Below are positions 40,918 to 50,154 of a stretch of DNA of 64,000 bases, one piece after another (position 1 is the first letter of the stretch; every line of letters begins with the position of its first letter). The DNA lies in assembly GCA_964370545.1 (NCBI GenBank), contig CAYJJQ010000002.1, positions 20,597 to 84,596 of the forward strand, given 5' to 3'. The position numbers and the translations under genes were made by a program. The stretch is from CAKOSP01 sp964370545 (GTDB taxonomy: Bacteria > Bacillota_I > Bacilli_A > RF39 > UBA660). A model generated the notes under the pieces. That model worked only from the letters and a program-made list of their open reading frames with translations, had not been told where the DNA came from and made no database searches.

Positions 40918-43632
40918 TTATTCTTTTTTCTTTCTTTCGTCAGCAGCCATTTTATAAACTTTACGTATTTCGTCAAGTTCAACTGTACTATCATTAGCTT
41001 TATTACTGAAGTCATCTAGAGCTTCATAATCTTTAGCGCTTATTGGAGGCGCACCTTCTTCTAAAATGCTTTGAGAATGAGCCATCTCACGAATATACGT
41101 TTCTTCCATAGTTTTACCACTAGCTACAGCAGATGCAAATGAAGCAATTAAACCTCCTCCAAAATTAGAGAATACATCATCACCAACAACAGATTTCACA
41201 CCATCAACTCCACCAGCCATTAAACCAATACCAATTTCTTTTTCAAACAATTTGTTTGTTTTTTCTTGTGCTAATCTTAATTTTGATAAATACTCATCAA
41301 AGTTATTTTGATCAACTCTTGTTGAATCAAAACCTTCTACTTGAATTGAAACATCAAAATCTGTTTGATATCCATCTTTAGCCAATTTAGTAATTAAATC
41401 ATTAGCTTCGGCCATCGAGCCTCCCACAAACATTCCAGATACTTTACCTTTGGCTTTTTCTAATTCTTTTTTATATTTTTTAAAATCTTCTTCTGTAGAT
41501 ATTATAGCTCCAGATTGAAAACTTGAAGTACCAAAACTTACAGGATAATTACTTCCAGATTGAAAAGTAATGTTTGAAAAATAGTCTTCTGCCTTTTTCA
41601 ACTCAGTTATTGCTTCTATTTGTCTTTGCGCTAGTAATTCTTGTTGGTATTTTTTAAATTCAGCTTCATTATTAATACTTTGTCCTACACGAAAACTCTT
41701 TGTTTCATTACCTTTTGTTACATTAGTAGTCCCAGCAAAACTGGCATTCATAAAAGTTTCTGCCAACTGTAAATCTGCTGTAGTTACAGAATTTCTTGCC
41801 ATTAAAGAGGCCAATGCTTTAGAAGCAAATGTTTTATCAGTGTTAACTGCTTGCGATCCAACAATATTTTTAGTTACACCTTTAATATTGTCAAATTCTT
41901 TAGTTATATTTTCATTTATTTGAATTTTAGAATCTAATTCCTCTAAACTCGCTGCATAGCCTGACCATTCTTTAACATCGTCAAATAGATCATTGATTCT
42001 ACCGCCAAGAAAGTTTTCGCCTTTGGCAGTATATCTTTTAATATCTGCTGCTCTATTTTTTCTGGCTTTCACTGCTCCCGACGCGGATTCTCCAGCTGCA
42101 CTTTTCATTTCTGAAATAGTTTTAGCTCCCCAACCACTTTTTAAACCTCTAGCAGTTCCAGATAATCCTCCAGCAAAGGCGCTTCCTGCACCCTTTACAA
42201 CACCCGATTTGTTTTTGTAAGCATTTACTGCATTTCTAGTAAGAGCTGTTGCTCCTCCACCAATTGCAGCTCCTGCTGCCAGAGCACCACCTGCTCCAAG
42301 TTTTTCTTGCAGAGCTTTAAGACCTATTCCCATTCCTTCACTTTTTATTCCTGTAATATCACTAAATATTTTTGGTAATTGTTTTGCAAATGCAACTAGC
42401 CCCATAATAATGAATGCATTAGCCATAAAACCAAATTCTAAAACAATTGTTGATGAAATATTTGTTGCTAAAAAAGCTACTGCTGACATACAGATAATTC
42501 TTACAAAAACCTCTACATATGTCGTTAATACATTTTTAAACCAATTTTTTACTAAATCCTTATTAGCAGGTAATATACTTAAAAATAAAGGTACCGGTGC
42601 TATTAGTTGATAAAATGCTAATTTAGCAGCTCTTATTCCTAAATCAATTGTAAAACTAAATAAGATATACAGCAAGAATCCTGCTGCTAATGTTGATATT
42701 AAAAATTGATATTCAACAGAATCTTCATTTATTGGTTCAGCTAACGAAGTTATTAAACCAAAGTTTCCAGTAGTTTCAATTAACGTTAAAAATTCTGGGT
42801 AACTATAATCTTTATTTTCATAACATTCACTTAACACATAGTTTGTATATGAATTAGGTCCCATAGAAGTCATAGCGTCACCTGTAGACAAACACTCTGC
42901 TTCTGTTTGAACTTCTACCATTACATCATTTGGATTAACATGTGCTGCAGGTTGAACGAAACCATTAAAGACAGATAAAGCCATTGAGTAACCAATTTGC
43001 TTTTGTCTAGTAGTATTTGGATCATATATTATTTCTTCTACTTTAAGACTTCCGCCACATGCAGCTGTAGCTGCTGGAACTTCAACATCTAACCAATTTT
43101 CGGCATTTTTATCAACCGATACAGTCGAACCATCACCACATGTATAAGTTATACATCCTGTAGTTCCACCCTCCGAACAATTGTCTTCTCTTGTATATAC
43201 TGTTTGAGTAGCTTCTTGCGAAGTGTTAACTGCTGTACCTAAAAATAAATCAGTAATTACATTTCTATTTAATATCGCATACTGAAATCCGTATAAGAAA
43301 TTAAATAAAACTGGAATTAATGGTACTAAAATAATTGCTATTAATAATCTTTTAAATATTTCAAATCCAGCACTCTTTTTTGCGTCATCTGGATTAATAA
43401 TAGAATGTAATAATGAATATGCTACTGCAAATAATGCAACTACTCCTATTATAATGTAAATTCTATTTGTAAAATCTTGTACTATTTCATCAGAAAATAT
43501 TCTTGCATTAGCAAGTTCTACATAGATGCTATATAACCATCCAAATAAACCATATAAAATAGAGTCAATTGCAAGCATTAGTGTATAAACTATTTCCATA
43601 ATGTCAATAAATAAAGTTGAAAACATATTCAT
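40918..43632 (-). CDS. VirB6/TrbL-like polytopic channel protein
   Basis: 904 residues. Membrane helices at ~10-40, 58-80, 92-115, then a cysteine-rich extracytoplasmic loop (~135-290, seven cysteines), then four or more helices (~310-450); an alanine/glycine-rich segment (~460-530) and a long hydrophilic, helical cytoplasmic tail (~530-904). VirB6-like proteins of Gram-positive systems have this form. The ATG overlaps the stop of the upstream pilin-like gene (TAATG), so translation is probably coupled. Confidence 0.87.
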   Translation of the reverse strand: MNMFSTLFIDIMEIVYTLMLAIDSILYGLFGWLYSIYVELANARIFSDEIVQDFTNRIYIIIGVVALFAVAYSLLHSIINPDDAKKSAGFEIFKRLLIAIILVPLIPVLFNFLYGFQYAILNRNVITDLFLGTAVNTSQEATQTVYTREDNCSEGGTTGCITYTCGDGSTVSVDKNAENWLDVEVPAATAACGGSLKVEEIIYDPNTTRQKQIGYSMALSVFNGFVQPAAHVNPNDVMVEVQTEAECLSTGDAMTSMGPNSYTNYVLSECYENKDYSYPEFLTLIETTGNFGLITSLAEPINEDSVEYQFLISTLAAGFLLYILFSFTIDLGIRAAKLAFYQLIAPVPLFLSILPANKDLVKNWFKNVLTTYVEVFVRIICMSAVAFLATNISSTIVLEFGFMANAFIIMGLVAFAKQLPKIFSDITGIKSEGMGIGLKALQEKLGAGGALAAGAAIGGGATALTRNAVNAYKNKSGVVKGAGSAFAGGLSGTARGLKSGWGAKTISEMKSAAGESASGAVKARKNRAADIKRYTAKGENFLGGRINDLFDDVKEWSGYAASLEELDSKIQINENITKEFDNIKGVTKNIVGSQAVNTDKTFASKALASLMARNSVTTADLQLAETFMNASFAGTTNVTKGNETKSFRVGQSINNEAEFKKYQQELLAQRQIEAITELKKAEDYFSNITFQSGSNYPVSFGTSSFQSGAIISTEEDFKKYKKELEKAKGKVSGMFVGGSMAEANDLITKLAKDGYQTDFDVSIQVEGFDSTRVDQNNFDEYLSKLRLAQEKTNKLFEKEIGIGLMAGGVDGVKSVVGDDVFSNFGGGLIASFASAVASGKTMEETYIREMAHSQSILEEGAPPISAKDYEALDDFSNKANDSTVELDEIRKVYKMAADERKKKE

Positions 43633-44153
43633 TAAAATCCACCGCCTGATCCTGAGGTATTTTCTTTTTCAGATTTATCAATACCCGTTTCATAATCATC
43701 GTCTATTTGATTCATATACGTATCACATTCATCAGAATATGGACTTAGTAAACATTCAGAACATTTCATATAATCTGAACTAACTCCAGCATTCTCTCCG
43801 CTTCCATAGTTACCACTCAGTGTAACTCCATCTACTAAACTCATAATAAAATAAATAATTGTTGGAATAAAGAAAATTGTTACCCCCGCAATTAATCTTT
43901 TTGTTAAATTTTTTAAGGAAGTTTGCATATCTTTTTCATCTGCAGATATAACCGTTTTTCCTAAATCTATTGCTCCTAATCCTATAATAATAATTGGAAC
44001 TAATATTTTTGCTATATATAATACAATTCCTACTAATCTAAAAGTATTTAGAGCCGACGTTTCACATAAATGGAATTCTGTTTGAGCATTAACATTAACG
44101 ATAAACATATTCAAAATAAGTGCAAAACTTATGTATTTTAAACTTTTTTTCAT
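43632..44153 (-). CDS. VirB2/TrbC-like pilin subunit
   Basis: 173 residues: signal peptide (~1-23), then two hydrophobic helices (~38-62 and 86-108) separated by a short charged turn, the VirB2/TrbC layout. The C-terminal third is extracytoplasmic and cysteine-containing (CSECLLSPYSDEC) with a glycine-rich end GSGGGF, longer than usual for VirB2. GGAGGAG precedes the ATG. First gene of the secretion operon. Named from topology and position, not from close sequence identity. Confidence 0.78.
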   Translation of the reverse strand: MKKSLKYISFALILNMFIVNVNAQTEFHLCETSALNTFRLVGIVLYIAKILVPIIIIGLGAIDLGKTVISADEKDMQTSLKNLTKRLIAGVTIFFIPTIIYFIMSLVDGVTLSGNYGSGENAGVSSDYMKCSECLLSPYSDECDTYMNQIDDDYETGIDKSEKENTSGSGGGF

Positions 44154-44289
44154 GGGACTCCTCCATTTATAAATTATAACAAAAAAGTATTAGAAAAACT
44201 AGTATTATAGTAAATTTTTTGTAAAAATATCTTGTATGTATTTATAATTAAAAGTAATTATGTTATTATTTTTGTAAGAGAGTGATAAT

Positions 44290-45276
44290 ATGGCCAAAAA
44301 ATTCTTTAATAAAAAAGTAAAAAGGAAGAGAAATAATGTGTTATTAATCACAATTATTGCGATATGTGTAATTGGAATAATTGTTGCATTAATATTAACA
44401 ACTCGTTTTTTAAATAGAACTCCAGAAAATGCAATTATTGAGGTTCACGAAACTAGAACAATTGAAGTTAATTCTGAAAAACCCAGTGTAGATATTTACT
44501 TTAAAGAACTTGTTAATGTTGATACAGATAGAATAAAAATAGATTATGATAAAGTTGATTTTAATAAAGCTGGTACATATAATGTAACAATTGAAGTGTA
44601 CGATAATGATTATACTGTTAAATTAGAAATTGTTGATACTAAAGCTCCAACACTAGTTCTTAGAGATTATTATATTAAAACAGATACCGAATACACTGCT
44701 AATGATTTTGTAACTAGTTGCGAAGATAATTCTGGATCTAACTGCATAATAGAATTTGGAAATGTAATTAGTGAAGATGGTACTGTGACTCTTGATTATT
44801 CTAATTTTACTTCAAAAGGTACTTATGAAGTTAAAATAAAAGCAATTGATATTAATGGTAATGAAACAGTAGGTACTGCTAAACTAGTTATTGATAATAG
44901 TACAACAGCTCCTAAGTGTGAATATGGTAATTTAGATTATTCTTCTGAGGATCCTATAGTTTATATAGTGGGTTCTAACAACTGTGCTATAGATTCTAAA
45001 CTATATAATGATAGTAAGGTTCAAGAACCTGTTGATAAAATAGCTGATACTGAATATAATAAATTGAAAGTTGATACTGCTAAGATTGATGCATTTAATG
45101 AAGATATAACACTTAATATTAAAAAGACTGCTATATTAAATAATGAAGGAATTGGCATTGTTGGTTATACATTATTTATTGAAGCTGTTGGCATTGATAA
45201 TAATGTACTAGTTAGTTATTTTGTGAATTCTGATGGAACTAGAAAGTTTGTAGAAAATCCATATAATTTAAAATAA
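44290..45276 (+). CDS. Membrane-anchored protein with Ig-like (DUF5011-type) domains
   Basis: 328 residues: basic cytoplasmic start, one membrane helix (~17-41), then two or three extracytoplasmic Ig-like modules. FNKAGTYNVTIEVYDNDYTVKLEIVDTKAP and FTSKGTYEVKIKAIDINGNETVGTAKL are the family hallmark (GTYxVxxxxxDxxGN). A last ~100-residue domain is not recognised. GAGTGATAAT precedes the ATG. Divergent from the secretion operon and may share a control region with it. Probably a surface adhesion or scaffold protein. Confidence 0.8.
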   Translation: MAKKFFNKKVKRKRNNVLLITIIAICVIGIIVALILTTRFLNRTPENAIIEVHETRTIEVNSEKPSVDIYFKELVNVDTDRIKIDYDKVDFNKAGTYNVTIEVYDNDYTVKLEIVDTKAPTLVLRDYYIKTDTEYTANDFVTSCEDNSGSNCIIEFGNVISEDGTVTLDYSNFTSKGTYEVKIKAIDINGNETVGTAKLVIDNSTTAPKCEYGNLDYSSEDPIVYIVGSNNCAIDSKLYNDSKVQEPVDKIADTEYNKLKVDTAKIDAFNEDITLNIKKTAILNNEGIGIVGYTLFIEAVGIDNNVLVSYFVNSDGTRKFVENPYNLK

Positions 45277-45307
45277 AAAAAAGTAGATGTCAAAATCTAC
45301 TTTTTTA
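45275..45307. terminator. Bidirectional terminator between two convergent surface-protein genes
   Basis: GTAGAT-gtcaaa-ATCTAC with A-run on one side and T-run on the other. Confidence 0.88.
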
Positions 45308-46309
45308 TTATCTTTTTTTAGTTGGAACGAATATTAATGCACCAATTCCACCTATTACTACGGCAAATATACCGACAATAATTAACACTTCCACTATATC
45401 AGTTTCAGCATCCCAATAATCCACACCATCATGTATAGATGCTAATTCTAAATTTTCTGAAGTAGGAGAATGATTTGCTAAGATAGGAGCAACTACATCT
45501 ACATAGTCTTCACTATTATAAGCATCTACTATTTCTTCAAATAAGGCATCGCCTAAAGCATCATTAAACCCAATTTGATCATAATCACCTATTACAAAGT
45601 AAGGTATTGAATCCATAGAAGCAGAATCTACATCAAAATGTTCTTTTACATCATAAGCTAATTCTCTGTTTGCAGTATTATTGTTTGTTTCAAATATAAC
45701 TATATCAACAATATCATCATATTTACCTTCAAGTTCATTAATATATATTAATGCTAACTGACAATAATCACATCCATCTCCTCTAAAGAAATATAGTGTT
45801 ACTTTTTCTTTATCACCAGTTTCCCAGTATGGAATACTTTCTGCATCTGCTGCCTCTTTTAATGTTTCAGCTTCATAATCTTCACCTTTAATTATATCTG
45901 CTACTTCATCATTATAATCTTCATCTTCATAAGCTTTTAAAGCTTCTTCAATAATTTTATCTCCAACAGATTCATTGAATCCTACTTGATCATAATCACC
46001 AACAACTAAGTAAGGTACACTACTCATTTTAGATTCTTCAACATCAAACTCAGTTTTAACTTTTTTCATAATGCTATCGTTATCTTCATTATGATAAGTT
46101 TCAAAAATAACAAATTCTATATAATCATCATACTTACCTTCTAAATCATTGAAATATTGGATTGCATTTTTACAATGACCACATCCATCTCCTCTAAATA
46201 AGTATACTTTTACCTTATCTTTATCTGTTACCTCCGGCAACTCTTCAGCATAGACATTTGTAAATGCAAATGTCGCTAATAAACTTATAATTAATAATAT
46301 TTTTTTCAT
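45308..46309 (-). CDS. Surface-anchored protein with two thioredoxin-like domains
   Basis: 333 residues: signal peptide (~1-21), two tandem thioredoxin-fold modules (~30-145 and 165-285) and a C-terminal membrane helix (~304-327) with a basic end. The modules are clear copies of each other: VYLFRGDGCGHCKNA with CGHC, and LYFFRGDGCDYCQLA with CDYC; each then has LEGKYDD, VPYLVVGDYDQVGFN or IPYFVIGDYDQIGFN with the cis-proline. Highly acidic. Likely an extracytoplasmic thiol oxidoreductase or disulfide carrier; redox direction cannot be told. Confidence 0.9.
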   Translation of the reverse strand: MKKILLIISLLATFAFTNVYAEELPEVTDKDKVKVYLFRGDGCGHCKNAIQYFNDLEGKYDDYIEFVIFETYHNEDNDSIMKKVKTEFDVEESKMSSVPYLVVGDYDQVGFNESVGDKIIEEALKAYEDEDYNDEVADIIKGEDYEAETLKEAADAESIPYWETGDKEKVTLYFFRGDGCDYCQLALIYINELEGKYDDIVDIVIFETNNNTANRELAYDVKEHFDVDSASMDSIPYFVIGDYDQIGFNDALGDALFEEIVDAYNSEDYVDVVAPILANHSPTSENLELASIHDGVDYWDAETDIVEVLIIVGIFAVVIGGIGALIFVPTKKR

Positions 46310-46342
46310 TTTACCTCCAATTAATATTTTATCATATTAAAT

Positions 46343-46891
46343 TTACTTAATAAAGCATTTATATGCTTTAACTATTTTTACCATTATATCTTTTTCATCT
46401 ATTTTCATTTCATTAGTAGCTACTAAAGTAGCAAGGCCATTTGAATAAAGCCACATATTCATAAATAATTCTTTAGCATCTTCAAATGAAAGATTTTGTT
46501 TATTCACTAAATTTATAATAGTAGATTGATTCCATTTTTCATCTAATACAGAATTTATATTATTCCATTTTAAATTATCAGATAAAAATAAACTAATAAA
46601 TAAATTTTTATATTTTTGTGCAAACTCTACATAAGCAATACATAAAGTTAATAAAGCCTTTTTATTATCGATTCTACTATTTATAAAATCATCATATTGT
46701 TTATATATTTCTATATAAACTTCACTTTTAATTTCTTCCATGCCTCCAAATAATCGATAAAGGGGTTTAGTAGAGACTCCCATACTTTTTGCAAGGCATC
46801 TTGCATTTAAGCTTTCCCACCCATCTTCATTAATTAATTTAACTGCACTTTTAATTACATTTTTTTTAGAAAGTTCTAATACTGCTGGCAT
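46343..46891 (-). CDS. TetR/AcrR-family transcriptional regulator
   Basis: 182 residues. N-terminal helix-turn-helix (~8-52): VIKSAVKLINEDGWESLNARCLAKSMGVSTKPLYRLFGG is the standard TetR pattern. The C-terminal helical domain (~75-180) for ligand and dimer contacts is not specific. An operator-like dyad overlaps its own promoter start, so it probably represses itself. No obvious target such as a pump lies next to it. AGGAGG precedes the ATG. Confidence 0.92.
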   Translation of the reverse strand: MPAVLELSKKNVIKSAVKLINEDGWESLNARCLAKSMGVSTKPLYRLFGGMEEIKSEVYIEIYKQYDDFINSRIDNKKALLTLCIAYVEFAQKYKNLFISLFLSDNLKWNNINSVLDEKWNQSTIINLVNKQNLSFEDAKELFMNMWLYSNGLATLVATNEMKIDEKDIMVKIVKAYKCFIK

Positions 46892-46907
46892 ATTATATCC
46901 TCCTTAG

Positions 46908-46951
46908 GTAACTTATGTTACTATTATATCAATATATATTTTACTTGTAAA
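46908..46951 (-). promoter_or_regulatory. Promoter and operator-like dyad of the tetR gene
   Basis: Minus strand: TTTACA (46951-46946), 17 bases, TATAAT (46928-46923), then the dyad GTAAC-ataa-GTTAC (46921-46908) right at the expected transcript start. Repressor binding there would block the promoter. Confidence 0.7.
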
Positions 46952-46956
46952 TATAA

Positions 46957-47760
46957 TTATTTGTCATATTCTTTTATATAATCAAATATTTCATCATCTT
47001 TATAATACCCTAATACTTGATTTAAGTTAATATTTATAGACGATTTAAATATATTCTTATCTACAAATTTATTGGTTTTTCTCATAGTATTAATTAATTC
47101 CTTAACTTCTTTTCTTTTTGAATTTTCTTCTTTAAGCGAGCAAGCACATCCAATAAAATCCATATTTATATATTTCATCCAAGATAATATACTTTCTTCT
47201 TTCACTAAATAAAGCGGTCTTATAAGTTCAATGTTTTCAAAGTTAGCACTATGCAATTTAGGTAACATGGTTTGAAATTGACCACTATATAACATTGAAA
47301 GCATAATTGTTTCAATCACATCATCAAAGTGATGCCCTAGAGCAATTTTATTACACCCTATAGTTTTTGCAAAATGATATAAATATCCTCTTCTCATCTT
47401 AGCGCATAAATAGCAAGGAGCTCCCTTATTATTATTTTTAACTATTTGAAATATATCTGTATTAAATACTTCTAACTTAATTCCTAATTTTTTTGCATTA
47501 GATAAAGTTTTTTTTATACTAGTTTTATTGTATCCTGGATCCATACAAATATATTTGATATCAAATTTTATCTTTCCATGTCTTTTTAGTTCATCTAGAC
47601 ATTTAGCAAGCAAAAATGAATCTTTGCCTCCAGAAATACAAACTCCTATAACATCATCATCAGATATTAAATTATAATCAGTTACCGCAGTTGTAAATTT
47701 ACGCCATATATCTTTACGATATTTTTTTATAATACTTCTTTCTATATCTTTTATTTCCAT
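46957..47760 (-). CDS. TtcA-like PP-loop ATPase (tRNA thiolation type)
   Basis: 267 residues. PP-loop VCISGGKDSFLLAK (~37-50), CxxC pair in APCYLCAKMRRG, LGHHFDDVIETIM, and a third cysteine motif GCACS, which together give the iron-sulfur site of TtcA/TtuA-type enzymes. Known role: sulfur insertion into tRNA bases (s2C32 for TtcA). The exact target in this lineage is uncertain. Single gene between pheT and the tetR promoter. Confidence 0.87.
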   Translation of the reverse strand: MEIKDIERSIIKKYRKDIWRKFTTAVTDYNLISDDDVIGVCISGGKDSFLLAKCLDELKRHGKIKFDIKYICMDPGYNKTSIKKTLSNAKKLGIKLEVFNTDIFQIVKNNNKGAPCYLCAKMRRGYLYHFAKTIGCNKIALGHHFDDVIETIMLSMLYSGQFQTMLPKLHSANFENIELIRPLYLVKEESILSWMKYINMDFIGCACSLKEENSKRKEVKELINTMRKTNKFVDKNIFKSSININLNQVLGYYKDDEIFDYIKEYDK

Positions 47761-47801
47761 AGTTTCTCCTAGTCGTACCTATTTTAACATATTAAAATAA
47801 T

Positions 47802-47829
47802 AAAAAAAAGAATAACCGCATGGTTATTC
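47802..47829 (-). terminator. Terminator after pheT
   Basis: GAATAACC-gcat-GGTTATTC overlapping the pheT stop, with eight Ts on the minus strand. Confidence 0.9.
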
Positions 47830-50154
47830 AATAATATCTAAATCATGATCTTTAAGATATTTTATAAAAGTTTCTTTTATTTCTAATAAATCTTCACCAT
47901 CAATTGTTTTATTTAGGGATGAAACATTAAATCTAATTAAATATTTAATAACGTTTTCTTCTTCATATGTTTCTATAAGTTTAAAACTATTTACAAATTC
48001 ATTATGATAGTTAACTATTATATTGTTTAAATATTCATAATTTTTATCCTTAGGAACCAACACTGCATAATCTAAAGTAACAGCTTGGAATTTAGTTTGT
48101 TCCTTAATTGTTTTTACATCTTTTTCCAGCATTAAAAACTTTGTAAAATCAATATCTATTATTGTTACAAATTTTTTCTTTCCTAAGTTAAAACTTACTT
48201 CTGGAGATACTATATTAATAGTTCCATATAACTCATTATCAATGAATATTTTTTTTGCATATTCAGAATTATAATATTTATCAACACTATAATCTTTAAA
48301 AACAACTTCTTTGTTTTTAAATACTCTAAATATTTCATTAATCATTTTTTTAGAGTTCATATATATTATTTTTGCATCATTTTCATGACCACAATTTAAT
48401 ATAGAAAGTGCTAGTTTATTTTCATCATCTTTTACAATAGTTCCTATTTCATAAATAATAAAATCATTATAGTTTTTATAATTAAGTTCAACAAAAGGCA
48501 ATAAAGATAATCCCAGTTCATCACGCAGTATATTATTTTTCACTTTGTTAATAACTGTTATATTATTCTTTTCTATATTACATTTTTTTAAAAATTCTGA
48601 ATCGTACCATAAGTATGAATGTACTTCTGATGCACTATATTTTTTTGTTAAATAATTTTTTAATTCATATTCTATTTCAAAGTTTGTTTCATGAACTTCA
48701 AAAGTTATATCTGCTTTAATAGGTTTTTCTTCAATATTTTCATAACCATACATTCTAGATATTTCTTCAATTATATCAGCATCCATGGAGATATCCTTAG
48801 TAGCTCTAAAAGACGGCGCCGTTACAATAAATTCCTTTTCATTTATTTCAACTTTAAATTCAAGAGAATTTAAAATATTTTTAACAACATCATCACTTAC
48901 TGTTATTCCCATATATTTATATAATTTTTCTTTTGCTAAATGAACAGTTACTGTTTCATATTTTTTGTTATAAACATCAGTAAAATTTGATGCAACACTT
49001 ACTTCTGGGTTTATTTCTTTTAATAAATAAGCAAATCTTGCAGCTGCAATTTCACATAGTTCAGGGTCTAGTGATTTTTCATATCTAGCTGAAGCTTCAG
49101 TTCTATGTCCTAAATACGTTGCTGATTTTCTAATATTTACAGCATCAAATACTGCAGCTTCCAATACTATACTAGTTGTATCATCAAGAACTTCTGAATT
49201 AAGCCCCCCCATTATACCAGCTAAACCAATTGCTTCTTTTTCATTTTTAATCAATAATACTTCTTCATTTAATTTTCTATTTACATTATCTAATGTTGTA
49301 AATTCTTCATCTTTTTTTGCTAACTCAACATTTATAGACTTAACTTCTCTTGAATCAAAAGCGTGCATTGGTAAACCAACTTCACTCATAACATAATTAG
49401 TTAAATCTACTAGTAAGGATATAGTTCTATAACCTGTATAGTATAAAAACATTTGCATTTCTAGAGGTGTTTTATTAGTTTTTATATTATCCATTTTAAC
49501 TGCAGTATATCTATGAACATAATTACTATTAATATTGACATCTAGATCTTTTTTATCATTAGAAAATTTTTCTAATTCTAAAGGTAGTAATTCACTACTG
49601 GTAATAGCGGCTATTTCTCTAGCTATTCCATAATGTGACCATAAATCAGGTCTATTTGTTAAACTTTTATTATCTATTTCTATAATTATGTCATTAATTG
49701 GAAGTACATCTTTAATATCAAGTCCTAGTTTTGTATCTTCTGGTAACTCTATAATTCCGTCATGATCTGAACTAATTCCCAGTTCATCTCCAGCACATAA
49801 CATTCCTTCACTTAATACTCCAGCTATTTTCTTAGCCTCTATTTTAAAACCAGCTACTTCTCCGCCTACTTTTACTAAAAAGGCTTTTAATCCAAGTCTC
49901 ACATTCGGAGCCCCGCATAAAATACTATATGTTTTTTCACCATCAAATACTTCTAAAACACTATATTTATCTTTTGTAGGATGTTTTTCACATTTCGTAA
50001 TTTCTACAGTAACTACATCTTTTAAATCTTTACCTTTTTCTACTATTTCTTCAACTTCAGCAGTTCTAAGTGCAAATTTATCCCATATTTTAATCCAATC
50101 AATATTATCTGAATTTTTTATATATGTTTTTAATTTATTACATGATATTTTCAT
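47824..50154 (-). CDS. pheT: Phenylalanyl-tRNA synthetase beta subunit
   Basis: 776 residues. Domains in order: tRNA-binding EMAP/OB-like domain (~40-155, VTVEITKCEKHPTKDKYSVLEV), B3/B4 editing domain (~210-370, with GLPMHAFDSREV and AGIMGG), B5 domain (~400-475), catalytic-like core (~480-680) and the C-terminal anticodon-binding fold (~690-776). Forms an alpha2-beta2 enzyme with PheS. Its ATG shares one base with the pheS stop (50154). Confidence 0.96.
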   Translation of the reverse strand: MKISCNKLKTYIKNSDNIDWIKIWDKFALRTAEVEEIVEKGKDLKDVVTVEITKCEKHPTKDKYSVLEVFDGEKTYSILCGAPNVRLGLKAFLVKVGGEVAGFKIEAKKIAGVLSEGMLCAGDELGISSDHDGIIELPEDTKLGLDIKDVLPINDIIIEIDNKSLTNRPDLWSHYGIAREIAAITSSELLPLELEKFSNDKKDLDVNINSNYVHRYTAVKMDNIKTNKTPLEMQMFLYYTGYRTISLLVDLTNYVMSEVGLPMHAFDSREVKSINVELAKKDEEFTTLDNVNRKLNEEVLLIKNEKEAIGLAGIMGGLNSEVLDDTTSIVLEAAVFDAVNIRKSATYLGHRTEASARYEKSLDPELCEIAAARFAYLLKEINPEVSVASNFTDVYNKKYETVTVHLAKEKLYKYMGITVSDDVVKNILNSLEFKVEINEKEFIVTAPSFRATKDISMDADIIEEISRMYGYENIEEKPIKADITFEVHETNFEIEYELKNYLTKKYSASEVHSYLWYDSEFLKKCNIEKNNITVINKVKNNILRDELGLSLLPFVELNYKNYNDFIIYEIGTIVKDDENKLALSILNCGHENDAKIIYMNSKKMINEIFRVFKNKEVVFKDYSVDKYYNSEYAKKIFIDNELYGTINIVSPEVSFNLGKKKFVTIIDIDFTKFLMLEKDVKTIKEQTKFQAVTLDYAVLVPKDKNYEYLNNIIVNYHNEFVNSFKLIETYEEENVIKYLIRFNVSSLNKTIDGEDLLEIKETFIKYLKDHDLDIIE

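Noticed and set aside
33361..44153. Conjugative element with defined ends
   Set aside because: No relaxase, integrase, terminal repeats or att duplication could be found within the window; only the secretion genes are supported.
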